From: Crotophaga sulcirostris
Taxonomy: Eukaryota; Chordata; Aves; Cuculiformes; Crotophagidae
DNA: 64,000 bases
Assembly: GCA_013397455.1 (NCBI GenBank)
Contig: VYZB01000144.1
Coordinates: forward strand, 798,780 to 862,779
Direction: 5' to 3'
Position 1 is the first letter of the stretch, and the number at the start of each line of letters is the position of its first letter. Shown in pieces: positions 48,073 through 61,244 of this stretch. The position numbers and the translations under genes were made by a program. The notes below the pieces were generated by a model. That model had not been told where the DNA came from, made no database searches, and saw only the letters and a program-made list of their open reading frames with translations.

Positions 48073-51000
48073 CTGAAAAAAAAAACAACCCAAAATGTTG
48101 TTAGATAGAATCAGCTCTTTGAAACAGAAGGATGCTAAATTTGAATACTTATGCATATATAAACACATGATCACTTTGGAGAAATATAGCAGCAGGTAAC
48201 ATCATGCTATCCTCATAGCTTGTTTTAGCTTCTCAGCAGTTTACCAAATCCCCAGAGCTGAAATGCTGCAAAGAGTTATCTAAGCCCTCTTAAAACACTT
48301 CAGACCAGAGCTTAGCTTGTGTGGTGAAGGGGTAAACAGGTTCAGACTTGCATTAAATGCACAAGGAGCACCACATGCTCTGACACAGCATCTCACTGTG
48401 CACTGAGGGAAGGGCAGAAGCCCTCCAGCTGAGGAACAATGAACGACAGAGTAGTAATTTCTTCAGATCTGAGAAGGCTTTTGCAAACATGCCCTTTATT
48501 GCTTTGCACTCATAATTCTCATCAACCTAACAGCAGCTGTCGTTGCTGCCTTCAGTTTTCAAGACTTCAGCATTTCAAAACTCCTAATATTTTAGAGAAT
48601 AATATTGTGAAAAGATAATTTGTAACACATTATGAAAAAACTTATTTTAATGATGGGTAATAATAAGACAATAAAAGGAACAAGATTAATTCTTGGGGGA
48701 GCAGGGAATCATTAACATCAAGAAATTACATTTTGTGCCAAAAAACAGGCATGTCAAAATTTGCCCATATGACTATTATTTTCAGACACGATCCGAACAC
48801 AAGATCCCAGCCATAAGAAGCTATTCTTATAATGTAAATTGACACTGGAAGAAGCTGGATGTAAGCATTATCACTAACTCAGTCACCTACAGAGTATCTC
48901 ATACAGCCCACACAAATTCACTGTTATCCCAGAAAAACTCATCATCAGATGATGCTGTGAACTCCCTGGAGTACAGCACTGATTACAGCTGAAGTATCCT
49001 TTCAGGGTACTGAAGCCCAGTTCCTCTTGGTACAAGTGGGCTGGTGTGGAAGAAGGGAACTAACACAGCTTTCCCTCTCCTCTAATCCTCCCTGTTTGAG
49101 ACTGCGTGTTTTTCTCAATATTGCAAAGGGCAAGGGAACGTCACTTGGCTCACAGCGGCAGTGAAGTTGTAGGTCAACTCTGCCTCTAAACTGTTGCAAA
49201 GGGATGGGTGGGGAGGATGCAATAAATATAATTTCATCCTTCCGCAAACAAAAAATTGGGTATCCTTTATCCACAGTTTATATGGTTTGAAAGTATGTTG
49301 GAACCTGTAACTTCAAAGGCTGATGATATTCAGACCATGAAAACCAACACTGTCATTTATGTTGAAAAATCTGCATGTACAACAGCCTGATTGATCATGT
49401 AAATGATAGTGTTTCAGGGGAAAAAAAATAATCTTAAATATTTGAAAATGCAGACAGCAAAAATTTTTCTTCCTTCAATAATATTTAATGCAAGTTCAAT
49501 CTTTTTTAAAAATAAACTCATAGCAAAGAATGTGATGATTCTGACTTTTTCAAGAAGGAAATGTAGAACATTTGTTTACGTTTAAAATATTTAGCTGTTG
49601 TAGTAGCTAACAATAATACATTAGAAACACTTGAGTGCAAACTGATCCATCACAATCAAAACAGCTAAGCATATTCAGCAAACCCAACTGAGTACATTAT
49701 TTTTCTGCAGCTAACAAGGAGAGAGCAATCAGCTATCAGCCTTAACTGGATCTGGCCTGCAACAAGAACATGAAAACATTGTCCTGTTCAATTCAGTCCT
49801 CCCTGCAATCTGAGTTTTTTCCTTTGGATCCAGTACTGATAAAACATTAAGGCATGGATCCTGACAGAGTTGTTGGGATGCTGATCTGAATGTAGGCTAT
49901 CATACTTGTGTTAACAACTGCCTCAAAGGAATTTTCTGAATTTTCTTTCTGAAAAGATACAGTAGCTTTTTGAGTATTTACTTAGAATGGTGCGTACAGT
50001 AAATATTCTAGTCTTTCCCATACAAAAAGGGTTATGGTTAATGTGATGGTAAGAGCATCTTTGCTGCTGCTGTTTGAAATTTTTATATTCATCTTACTTT
50101 ACTTGTTCTATCAGAATGACCTTTCCTGAAAAGAGTTGGGTTTTTTTGTGGGTGCACACATTATATGTTTCATTACAAAAAGGAATAGATCCTTGGGATG
50201 GGCTTAAAATGTCCCTGGTCTGAGTTCACTTGTACACTATTTCAAATTTAGCTTTTCTCAGACAATGAAGTGCGTCAAAATTAGAGTTCTGCTAGGCTCA
50301 CCAGCTTAGATCCAGTGCTGGTATTTTTGAAGCTGGTGATGGGGGTGGGGAGGGAAAAAAAAAAAAAAAAAGAGTTGAGTCACCACTCAAATGAATTAGG
50401 AAACAATAAGGAGCAACAGAGATAGGCAAGAAAAAGGCAATAGTGTAGGATGGACATGGAAATGCTGAGGACACGACAGATGAAAGGTACAGAAAGGAAA
50501 GGGGTAATGGGGCAGGAATCAAGAAGACAAGACACAGTAGTCAGGAAAAAAAGGAGAGCAGATACTCATTCCAATAACTAAAATAGTTTTGCAGTTGAAG
50601 ATTTACATACATAGTGTATGATTGAAACATATGAATTACTAGTGTAGAAACTGTGATTTGCTAATGTCCTAATTTTTAAGATTTTTATAAATTAAATACA
50701 TACTGATTAACCTGAAGGAAAACCACTAGAACAGGGCATGTCATAAGCACTTCTACTGAAGATAGGTGACATGTTGGCTATCCGCAACTCAGTTCATAAT
50801 TGAATCATATCTAAATTTAGAAAATTACCGCACAAGAGATGATGAATCTGAAGTAACACACAAGTACTTTGCCTCCCAGAATAATCTATTTAACCAGATC
50901 TCAAAATTTTTCAAATGCAACTTTCTCACCTCCATATCACCTGCATTATAGACTAAATATTGAGCAGCCTGGTAAATATTATTCCCTCACTTCACCACTG

Positions 51001-54000
51001 TCCCCCCGTCCCCCCCCCCTTTCCCTTCTGGCGACTTATTTTCAAACAGGCTGAGAAATAAATATGGAAGTAAAAAAAAATCTTTTATCCTCCTATATTC
51101 TGGGAGGGCAGAAATAGTAGGGAACAGATACATGAGGAGAAGTCAACAGGATAGCACTAAGATAGCTTTCTTGAAAGCTTTACATACATTTAACTCATAG
51201 AACAAAATATGCTGAAAGAACTAATCTAGGTATTGCTTGACTTAACATGGAAGGGAAAAACCTCTGAAGAGGTGCAAACATGACATCTGGTATTAAAGAT
51301 GAAACTCAAATTTTTTAAATGTAAATTTTCTTTGTCTGCAGTGCTTTTATCACCATTAAAGTCAACAAATCAACTAAGAAAAGTAAAATTTAATAATAAT
51401 ATAATTGGAATATAACTGGTTTGTATATCAACATGAGTTCAGACAACTTTGACATTTGTGACAGTTCAGATCCACTTAAAATACGTACCATATGTAATCT
51501 TTCCTTTTTCTTCTTCATCTACAGCTCTAAAAAGATGCGTAACATTAATCTGTGACACACCCATGGCAGTCTTCAGAATACAGGTTAAATCCTCTTCTGT
51601 TATAGTTCCATTTTCTGACTGGTACAGCTATGAATTAAGACAGCAAGATAAATCACTGCAAAGCTGAATGCTAACTCCTGCAAACAGCACCACACTATGA
51701 AGTTATGCCAAATTTAAATTTGGTATTGGAAATTCTAGTCACTCTCAGATTGATGTGCTCTAATAAGGATTCCTGATTAGTCTGGGTAAAAGATAAAATT
51801 GATTATTAGTTCACATGTATAAGCTCAGGAAGTAAAGCTTGCTAAATTCAAAAAAATCCTATGTTTACATAACCACTGGAATTTCAGTGATACTCAAAGA
51901 CCGTTTAACAGTAACATGTTTTGCAGACATGTAGCTGAGAATAATCTTTAGTCCATTGAGATACACATCCAAGCTCCAAGAGAGTCTGTGGAATCAGGAA
52001 ATATATTTAGGTCAGCCTAAAGCAGACACGATTCCCGCTTGGTCAGATGTAAAACTCAAGATTCCTTTGACCAACATCCAACTAATTTGACAGTCAGTTT
52101 GTGTAAAATGCCTACATCTAAATGGTATTGTGTTAATCAGGAGAACCCTACCCCATAAAGTGATGGGCTTATAATTCTCTACAAATACTTAATATAGAAA
52201 ATAATAATTTGCATATTCTTAAGTCCTGAAGCAAAGAGCTTCCTCATAGAGCTAGCTTTACTTCTGACAGAAGACTCATAACTAAAAGTAATTGTTCATA
52301 GTCTCATTCTATCTTTGCATGTGTACAGTGTTTTCCCCTAAAATAAAAAGACTTGAGTATTTAAACAAATCTGTAACAAACACAACTTCATTAAACTTTC
52401 TAAAATAATTCCATTTGCTTGTGCAATGGAAATTGAGACAAGAGTTTCTGAAACATCCTTTTCTCATCTTCAAGGATGACAGCATTACAAATATTGACCC
52501 ATATTACAAATGCTATTTTGGAAACTTCCTTTTAGTTTCTCTGCATGATTGAAAAGGTGGGAACTGATGAAATTAAACAAAACAGGCATAAGGACATATT
52601 TTTCACACAACAGAAGTTGCTGCCATGAAACAGCACACTTCATTAGAATAAAAAAAAAGTCAGTGGAATAGAAAAAAAAAGTTCCATAGTAGACAACACT
52701 CATGCTCCAATCGGGAATCTTACTTTTTCCTTTCTAGCACTTAATTTGTCCTTGCCCCTGCTCTTTGTGAAACTGTGCAAGACACTCGTTTAATAAAATC
52801 TCCTATATTTTCACAGTTCAAGTACTCAGAAGGTGACACTTGATTGCAAGGCTCACAAGCATCATATTGGCAAGATTTACAACATCCTTTTGTCTCCTTA
52901 GCAATTTGGAAGGGAGGATGCGTAGCATTTACAGTGGAGTGCTGCTCTTAGACTTGATTGGCATAATCTCCCCTTGTCTTTTAATTGTTTATCGCTTTAG
53001 AACTCTGGTGGCTCAGTAAGTCTCATTTTTCAAGGTATTCAGCCATATACTTAACTATTCTACTTCGAAAACTTGTTCAGCTACGTAAAATATGGCACTT
53101 AAGCTGTATGAGTATTTTACTGTACACCAACCCGGGGCAGGAAGGAAGAAAGGATTGGGGGGGGGGNNNNNNNNNNNNNNNNNNNGAGGAAAAACTGCTT
53201 CAGCTCAAGACTTTTTTAAACTATCCAATCGTCATTAGTTCGATAAAATCAGCTATATCTGCTTCCCCTTTCAGAGTGCTTCCCCTTCTTAATACATCCA
53301 TACATCATTGTTGGAGCTCTACAGTTAACTTTATATTTTGCAATTAACCATTCAATTATGAATTAAAGAACAGAGTAGATAGTAAAGAACAGAAATTTTC
53401 TATGAAACTGTTCTATTAACTTAAAGTTAGGTCCTTTGAAAAAGAAAATAATCACCCAATCTGAGCTTTTCTTCCTTTAAAATGCTAAGTTTATTGCAAG
53501 CTATGGACCATGACAGCTAAATTTCAATGAAATACTGCCCCAAAAACATCTTCAAGTTTACTTTAAGCTTGCTCATTGTATGAACAGAGCTGACCAAACA
53601 GCACCTATCGTTTCCCTAAGCCATTATACAGATCAAATGTAATAAAAGGCAGAAATCTTTCATTTTTCCCTCAGAAGTAGCAGTAAGTAACAGCAGCTAT
53701 TAGTGGGAGATTCCCTTTTAAGTCTAATAGCAGCATTAATAATTTCTTAAAAAAAGTAAACTACATAGAGGAAAAAAATGCTGCTTACCTGAAATGCCAA
53801 CTGAATTGTTTCCAGAGTTTTGGATGGTTTACAGACAACTGACAGAGCAATGACAAATTCCCGAATGTCAATTACGCCATCTTCATTCTGTGAAGGAAAA
53901 CCTTACCTGAAAATTCTGCAACTCATCTGAGAACTTCTGTAAGTAACTAACAGTTGCTAATGATGCAGAATATTCTGAAAGATCACTACACTTGCCACTG

Positions 54001-57000
54001 CAAAAGAAGTTTCACTAAAATGGAATTACTTCAGGGCAAGAACCTGAGTCATCAAAGCTCTGCAGGGCCTTTTCAGAGTCTCAGTCAGTCGTCATAATTT
54101 AAAGATTCTTGGAAGACAGTGCTGCTACTGTCAACCTTCACTTGCGCATTTAAGATTTTTTATGTTAAACCATCTGAATTACTATGCCAAAATTTAATTT
54201 TAAAATTAGAGAACCAGAGAGTAAAGCTGCCTAATTTAAGCCCTGAATACATGACATCTACTCTTTGGTCTAGGAGAGATCACTGTGGGCATATCTTCTG
54301 GACCAAAGAGCACCTCACCCAGACAAAGATAGCAGTCAATTCCCCATTCTGACTGATTGCCAGAAGAACGAAAAACTGGTTCATTTGCCAAGTTCCTAGG
54401 TCCTTCAGGTTTCAGACATCCTAAAAGAACAAGTGAGCTCTTCACTAGGTAAGTGAAATATCAGCTAATAGGCATTGCACTCAGTTGCAACAAGCAGCAA
54501 CAGAGTTTTAGCCTGAACCCATCTTTCTTCCTCTTTTTGCATCTAGAAAGAAAATCAGTTTTGTCTAACTGATACTCCTTTTAACTTCTACCTGAATGAA
54601 TGCTTTATTTAGTCGATGACAGGTGCTTTTACCTTGCTGAAAGGGAAATGCAGTAGGCAAATACTGTGGTGAAATGCTCAAAAGCACTTAGCACTGGCCC
54701 AAAGCCGACCTCAATGGAACAGAATTAGGCTAAGACAGTGTTAACTTAAAGAAGTAAAATTTTTAAACAAGTTGTTGTTTCTTACCTCATCAAAAAGGGC
54801 AAACATACTTTCTAATGTGTGGGAAACTGGAAATTCCAAGTATGCTGAAAATTCTTTAAGATCAATCTTTTCTTTTTTCATTTTCATGGCACTTGCAGCA
54901 TATTTATCAAGATCATCTTCAAGTGTTTCTGGTTTCAGCCTAGAAAGCATATTGGTTTTGCAAACTTTAGAAAATAAACACAATTTTAAAATACAAATTT
55001 CAATATACAAAATAAAGACATGGAAGATGATGGTCTAAAATAGAAAAAAATCTGCAATCAGAATTACTAAGCAACTTTACAATAAAATAATGCATTCCTG
55101 TAATTTTAAGGCTCTCATTAGTTATTGAGCTATATTTGAAATTATTACAAGGTCTTAGGAACTCTAGTCATAAACTTGTGCTTTTTATTCTACCTTGATA
55201 AGTCACATATATAAACATAGATATGGCTACATATGAACAACACACACAGTCTAGAACTAGCTAATAAGAAATATAAAGCATGGAGAACTAGGTGGGATTT
55301 AGGTCACCTGAATATGGTTGTTTTGTAGGACAGTAACATAAACCAATTATGATTCCAAATTTACTAATGTCACTGAACAGGAAAGACTTGATGCATCTTG
55401 TCTAAAAGAAATCAGGGATTACATAATAGCGATTATACCGTTAATCCTGTTTGTCAAACCTCATTTTTCACATTCAGTCCAGAGTTGGACATTGTTATGG
55501 GGTGACCCAAACAAAGTTATAGCAGTTAATACAGCTACAGAAATGAATACTATGAATGTAAGAAATGGTGCTGCAGGTATGTAGGGAATTCCCTCCCTAA
55601 TACAACATCAACTAATACAACATCTTGATCAGCAGGTTTACTCTGAACTGATTTACAGTAATGTGGGCCAAATTTTCCAGTCTGAAGACTAAAAAGCCAA
55701 TAAAGTTTTCTACAATATTTTTCTGGAGTGGTCAGTTTTGTTGTTTGCTGCTGTAGACAAGGAAAAGCAGTTATTTACAGAACTCACAAGCTCACACCAG
55801 ATCTGTTCCCAGACTGCAGCTGGGACTCCTCAGCAGTTTCCTCTCAGTAAGAATGAATAAAATACTTAATATCAGCATTCTGAGGAGCTTCTGAAAAAAG
55901 ATAAGAGCATTTCTGACAGGAAGATTATCTGATATGTCATGTCCAGACCTTGATCGCTTGCTGAAATGACCCTTCCTAAAAATCACTGCTTTTAAGTAAA
56001 ACCACACTGATATGCTGTCTGCCATTACCTAAACTGACTCACCAAAAATGTACTGAACAACTCTAAGCCCTGTATTTCATGGGTCATTCTCCTACAGACC
56101 CATGGCCCCTACAGAACATTCCTATGTTCTTCATCCTAGTGTTAAAGAACCTATCTTAACTTTTGGTCCTAAATATCATAAAAAGAGCAGCAAACCACTT
56201 CTCTGCAAACATTCATTTTCCATTATCAAGAAGTAGCAGGAACAATGACAAAGGAATCCATGGAGGATTCAAGATGCACACAGAACTCAGCTTCTTGCAT
56301 GAAGGATTACATACAAGAAGCATCCACAGATAATACAGCCCCACGGTAGTAGCCAAACTGGATTTTAACTCCAGGATGAGGACAGCTGGCATATGAATCC
56401 TCCCTCGAGATAAGCCACCACTGACACAGAATACCCAGTCTAACATCTGTCTCTAAATCAGACAGATTTCATTTGCAATGAATTGACCCAAAATTCACCT
56501 TCTAGAACTGAGCGAGTGCTTGTTTGCTGAGTAGTATTCAAGACTTGAGATCTCCTCTTAACCAGTCAATTAAATCTAAAAAGCTAAAAAGTTTGAAGGC
56601 AAAACCTTGTACACAAAGTAGCATAGCTTACCACAAACCTTAAAGACATCTCGTGATTTGGGTGTTGTACATATAGAAAGAGATCGTGAGGTAATCTCAA
56701 AAAAAACATGTGGGTCAGTGAGGCAAAGCTAGTGCTTTGGCTTGAATATGAGTGCATTGTACTTCTGGTAATCCAAGATGGGTTTACTTCCCTCTAGCTC
56801 TTTCAGAATCAGAAAGTAATTGATGTGGGGTTGTCCACGAGCTACTATGCTGAAGCCTTTCTCAGTCAAGTGTTCCAAATCCCACAACAGCTTCTGAACC
56901 AACATGAAATGGTTTGAATGTCTCAATTCCTTTAAAATTGTTACTTTTATCCCAATAGAGGCTATAAAAAGCCAGAAAGCCAGCAGTGGATGTCTTTGCT

Positions 57001-60000
57001 CGTGAAATCATATGCTTGTTTGCCTGGTGGCTTCCATGCAGGATCTAGGCTTTATGATACATAACATCATTTGTTGTTGTGGCGTTTTGCTTCATTTGTT
57101 AGACCAGTGGGCATTAAAGAGAATAAAAAGTCATTACTGAATCCCTGAAGATGGAAAGGGCATTTTTCAAGACTAACATTAAATCTTGCACAGCAGACTT
57201 GACAAGGAAAACCAGATCCCTGAAGGTAGGATATTTTCAGCATAATTACCACTATTTTTAGCAAGTGAGATAGATGTTTTACCTACTTAACGCTAGTTTT
57301 AGCTCTACTTGACTATTTGAAATCAAACTCCCTTCTTGCATGATGGGAACCTACCAAAAAACTTCCAGCATCTCACAGAGCAGGAAATTGCATAAGAACA
57401 GCTGGATCCTGTAGCTAGCTACTGTAAACTGCAAGCTAAGGAGGTAAACCTTGCAGGCTTGCTAAGGTCATCACATGGGCACAAGACATCATTAATATTC
57501 AGGCTCAGGAACGTAAGTGAGACAGCTAAGGATCCAAAAAGAATTCCAAAATAAATTGCTGTCCATTGTTAAAGCTAAAACTTACCAACTAAGTGTAATC
57601 CTATTGAGAAAGCAAAGAAATCTAGAAGGTGAGAACAGGGGATTTTCTGAAATCTGACCTGAAAAGGATGATCTAGCGCAAATTGTACCTTTTGAAAGAG
57701 GCAGAAATCATCAGCAGAGACAGCGTCATCAGTGAAAAGTACAAAGAATCTCAGAGTCTGAGAACTAAATGCATACTCCGGATCAAGAACCTGTGAAACC
57801 AAAGGGTCTTGTGCCTCACATCCCCCAGTAATAAAATGTACATTCATCACGATACCATATTATGTTCCTGCTGTACTTTCCAGACTTATTGCTTTTGGAT
57901 GCATGAAGTGGAAGCCCACTACCATATTGGAAGAGAAAATGTGCCATCTTGTACAAGTATCAGGGCTGCCTAGCCTCTAAAGAAAGAAAAAATAGATGAA
58001 ATGCCTTAATTTTTTGAAGAATATTTGCAAAAAGACTTCAAATGAATAAGAAAAATACAGAAGTAGAAAACTGACTAAAACAGAAGGATGTGAGACACAT
58101 CCACCCTTGCTACATATTCCAAATTATACCTGAGGTTTTAAAAATGAAATATTTGAGAAATAAACAACTGGAAGCAATTAAGTAAACAATGCAGTAGCAG
58201 AGTACTGAATGTTAATAAATTGAAGGGCAGACAGAAAGCAAGAGAAGAGAGATCAGTTTGAAAAGAAAAAAAAAAAAACCATCAAGCATAGAATAAGCAA
58301 ACGGATACTCCTTAATCCGGTTAGAAGTTTGATGAGGCTATCAATACCTTTTTTTTCTTTTTCTTTTTTTTTTTTCTAGAAAGATGCAAAAGGCCTGGGC
58401 CTCTAGAATTACTTGAACAAAATTTCAGGTTACATCAAGACATGACTTTACAAGCCTTATCTAACAGCAAGCAGAAAACGGTTACTAAAATAAAAGTTTC
58501 TACTTTGGATTGCAATACGCGCTACATATGGCTTTTTTTTTTTTGGAAGACAGGAGAGAGATCTCTAACCTTTAATAAAAGAATTAAAACAATAATCACA
58601 ATTGAAAAAAATATTAGAAAATCATTTGACTGAAAACTTGGAATTCTCTCAGAAGCTACTGATGGTCTAAAGGTCTTGGTTCCATAAGTGGAACAGCTAA
58701 GGCTAGATGGTCCCTATAGTTTATGGGAGAAGTGAATGCAGAAAATGGAATGAACAAAAGTTTACGACAGCAGAAACAAATCAATTCAAATTAGAACTCA
58801 AAGTTCTCCTTGCAGGCAAGTACCCTAAAGCAGCTCATAAAAAGTATCTCATATAAAGATGTAGATGGGACAATTATACTGTATTAACACTTTCTGAAGG
58901 AAAAGATATCCAAAGTGGTCTTTAAGAAAGCACAAAATCCAAACAAGCTGATAATAGATCCAGTCGAAGTACAAACTGAGAATCACTTTAAAGAGTGGGG
59001 TAATTAATTATGGAATAAATAATCAAATTAAGCAGAGGATTTACGACATGTGAAAGCTACAATAAAGACTGCATATATCTTAGTAATCAGCTCATTGGTC
59101 AGACATAGCTTATTGGGTTCAAAAGCAGCATAACTGCTTGTGGACTAATGCAGAATTTGAGAAGATAAGACTATGGTCAACCGACCTCATTGACACAGCA
59201 GTCATTTTACCACGAAGTTCAGTACAAGGGAGCTGAGTTTCAGCCAGCTGCGACCTGGCAGCTGTACCGATGTGTTATCAGAGCCCAAGCTCTTCATTAG
59301 ATGAAGCATGAGAACTTGCTGCTGTGACTGCACGGCTTCTGGATTGGATCACATCCAGCTAAAAACAGACTGAGCAAATTTTACAGACAATGTTACTGAA
59401 TCCTGTAGATAAGTAATGTAAACATAAATAACTCGCCAGCATAGCGAATTTAAGTATAACTTGATTTCAAGGAATCTAAACCAAACAGAAGTCTGGATTT
59501 CCCTCTGTATAAAAATCTTGCATTTAAAACTGGATGTTATTACTGAAAAACAAGTACTAAGACTGGATGCAAAATCCATTGGATAAAATTTACTGTTCCT
59601 GTTATTTATGGATGTGAATGGATGGTCTTAATGCCTCCCTGGCCTCAAAACCTTTGAATAAACAGAAAAATGACTGCATTGCCATCAAACATGCATTAGA
59701 GATGAAGTCATATTACAATCTTCATCCAATTGTGCCAGAAAAATACCATTGTAATAGCTTTCTTACTGGCACATATTCAAATCGAGACAGGATAATTTTT
59801 CACCAATGTACAATTGCTCAAACCATACTAAGAGCTTCTGGGTTGAAAGGAACCTCACTCACAAATGCAAATAATTGTTTTAGAGGCCAAAACAAAAGCC
59901 CAGAAAAGCATAATTTGAAGGAACAGCTTTGAATTGAGCAGACAGAAGCCAGACAATTTAACAAGAGGATTAAACTGAATCCTGGGATTATCAACTGCAT

Positions 60001-61244
60001 AAGAGACATGGGTGGTTTTTTGTGTTTTTTTTGTTTTGTTTGCTTTTTTTTCTTACTACTGTAAATTCAGAGCCTTTGGAACAAAGCAAGAATCTTTGTT
60101 TCCCCTTGTAAGTATCTCCTGTCCAATGGAAATCTTCTCAGAAGGAGGTCCCAACAATTAATTAATATGTTTGTTATCTGAATGCATAACGCATGCTGTC
60201 CTACATGGCTTATTCTCCAACAGATCTTTTTTTTTTTCACTTATGTATACAAGCTGGAAGATGAAAGAAAAACAAGTGAAAGGAAATAAAGTACAGAATG
60301 GAAATATGAAACTATGCTCTGTGCTTTCAGGTAAGGGTACAAAAAATGGAAAAGGGTGTTTCTATATTAAAGCAGTTCATAGGACAAGGCTGTAAATTTA
60401 GTTTGTTGTTCCTCAATAGGATGAGAGGAGAAACAGGGGAAAAACTGGAAAACAGTAGCATCAAGTTCTACTATTTGGTTTATGTAAATTTTTTCACTGT
60501 TTGCTGAAGCTTTTCTGAAAGGTGAAGCCAGAGGGATGAGACGCAAGGAGAAGAGAGGACTCTCACTGCATATACTAAACTACAATTTCACTAGAAGGGA
60601 GCCACACTGCGTGCACTAAACTACTAGCTTCACCTACCCTGATCAAGGAGTAACCTACTCAAAAGATCAACCACTTCTTTATACTTCTTGGGAAAGGGTG
60701 ACCGCTCTGCCCTCATTATTATAACATTAATCCAGTCACAAGACTGCTATGGCAGCACTGTTCTCCTTTCACAGATGTCACAGGAAAGGGCAATTGACTC
60801 TTAACTGTATCAAATAGGAATCCCACAGTATTTCTGACCTTCTTCAGGAGGTGCTTTCTAGTTTTGTTCAGGAACGAGCACTTCAGACACACAGTGTTCA
60901 CTTGTCAGACTGTGAAAATATGAATTTTACAACCTACTCTACTCATTAGGAACTAGGGTGCAGCTTGGAAGTGGAGAACAGTATTGGTTTAATTTTATAT
61001 TAGTGTTCCACACATTCACAAAAGTAATACTGTTTTATGAAGGGAAAACTACATAAACATAGACATGTATAAAAAATATGCACCTTACATATAATATATA
61101 TAATTTACATATGCTCACCCAAGGCTTCTCACAAGCTTTGCAAATTCCAGAAGACATGTATCTGAAGGCAGACGAAGTTGTCCTTCAGCCAAAGCTAGCT
61201 GACAGTCTTCATATGTATAGTCTGTCACTGGAACTCCCAATGCC
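47888..61244 (-). CDS. LPCAT1: LPCAT1, lysophosphatidylcholine acyltransferase 1 (last five coding exons; 5' part outside window)
   Basis: LPCAT1 transfers an acyl group from acyl-CoA to lysophosphatidylcholine, making phosphatidylcholine at the ER membrane and lipid droplets; in mammals it is central to lung surfactant lipid. Five exons here encode about 233 residues, equivalent to the C-terminal part of the 534-residue human protein: the region after the acyltransferase domain, three EF-hand-like loops, and the C-terminal tail ending KKLD, an ER-retrieval-type dilysine motif also present in human. Phases join without a stop. The first canonical EF-hand loop (DENEDGVIDIRE) spans an exon junction. 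The acyltransferase motif exons should lie right of 64000. LPCAT2 has a similar layout, but the tail (NGICTDFSPEN, KKLD) is specific to LPCAT1, and the neighbour CLPTM1L agrees. Confidence 0.95.
48073..51488 (-). other. LPCAT1 intron upstream of the last exon
   Basis: A 3.4-kb intron without recognisable repeats or RNA genes. It holds an A17 run at 50355-50371 and a C-rich run at about 51001-51020. The open frame at 49002-49274 minus is unrecognised. Confidence 0.6.
51489..51627 (-). CDS. LPCAT1: LPCAT1 exon with EF-hand-like loops 2 and 3
   Basis: It reads LYQSENGTITEEDLTCILKT, AMGVSQINVTHLFRAVDEEE and KGKITY. Loop 2 has tyrosine where calcium-binding aspartate is usual, so it is degenerate, as in human. 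The acceptor is TTCATAG and the donor is GTACGT. Confidence 0.95.
51628..53788 (-). other. LPCAT1 intron with a G-run and a small assembly gap
   Basis: A 2.2-kb intron with no recognised element other than ten G (53157-53166) running into 19 N (53167-53185). Confidence 0.65.
53167..53185. other. Assembly gap (19 N) next to a G10 run
   Basis: Nineteen N follow ten consecutive G on the plus strand. The true G-run may be longer; the position is intronic and no codon is affected. Confidence 0.98.
53789..53887 (-). CDS. LPCAT1: LPCAT1 exon with the rest of EF-hand 1
   Basis: A 99-base exon reading NEDGVIDIREFVIALSVVCK and then PSKTLETIQLAFQ. With the previous exon it forms loop D-E-N-E-D-G-V-I-D-I-R-E, a canonical calcium-binding spacing. 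The acceptor is TTCACAG and the donor GTAAGC. Both ends are phase 0. Confidence 0.96.
53888..54785 (-). other. LPCAT1 intron splitting EF-hand 1
   Basis: An 898-base intron with nothing recognisable in it. Confidence 0.65.
54786..54939 (-). CDS. LPCAT1: LPCAT1 exon before the first EF-hand
   Basis: It reads LKPETLEDDLDKYAASAMKM, KKEKIDLKEFSAYLEFPVSH and TLESMFALFDE. The human counterpart is LKPEKLEKDLDRYSERARMK. It ends in phase 0 at FDE, the first residues of the EF-hand loop. The acceptor is TTTCTAG and the donor is GTAAGA. Confidence 0.96.
54940..61118 (-). other. LPCAT1 6.2-kb intron
   Basis: No coding exon of LPCAT1 is found between the two flanking exons, and their phases join directly. 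Minus-strand open frames at 57575-57850, 57067-57264 and 56729-56926 are unrecognised. T-rich runs occur at about 58348-58376 and 60009-60055. Confidence 0.6.
61119..61244 (-). CDS. LPCAT1: LPCAT1 exon with VTDYTYEDCQ
   Basis: It reads ALGVPVTDYTYEDCQLALAE, then GQLRLPSDTCLLEFAKLVRS and L, matching human ALGVSVTDYTFEDCQLALAE closely. The acceptor is TTCAAG and the donor GTGAGC. It begins one base into a split codon and ends two bases into the glycine completed by the next exon. Confidence 0.96.
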
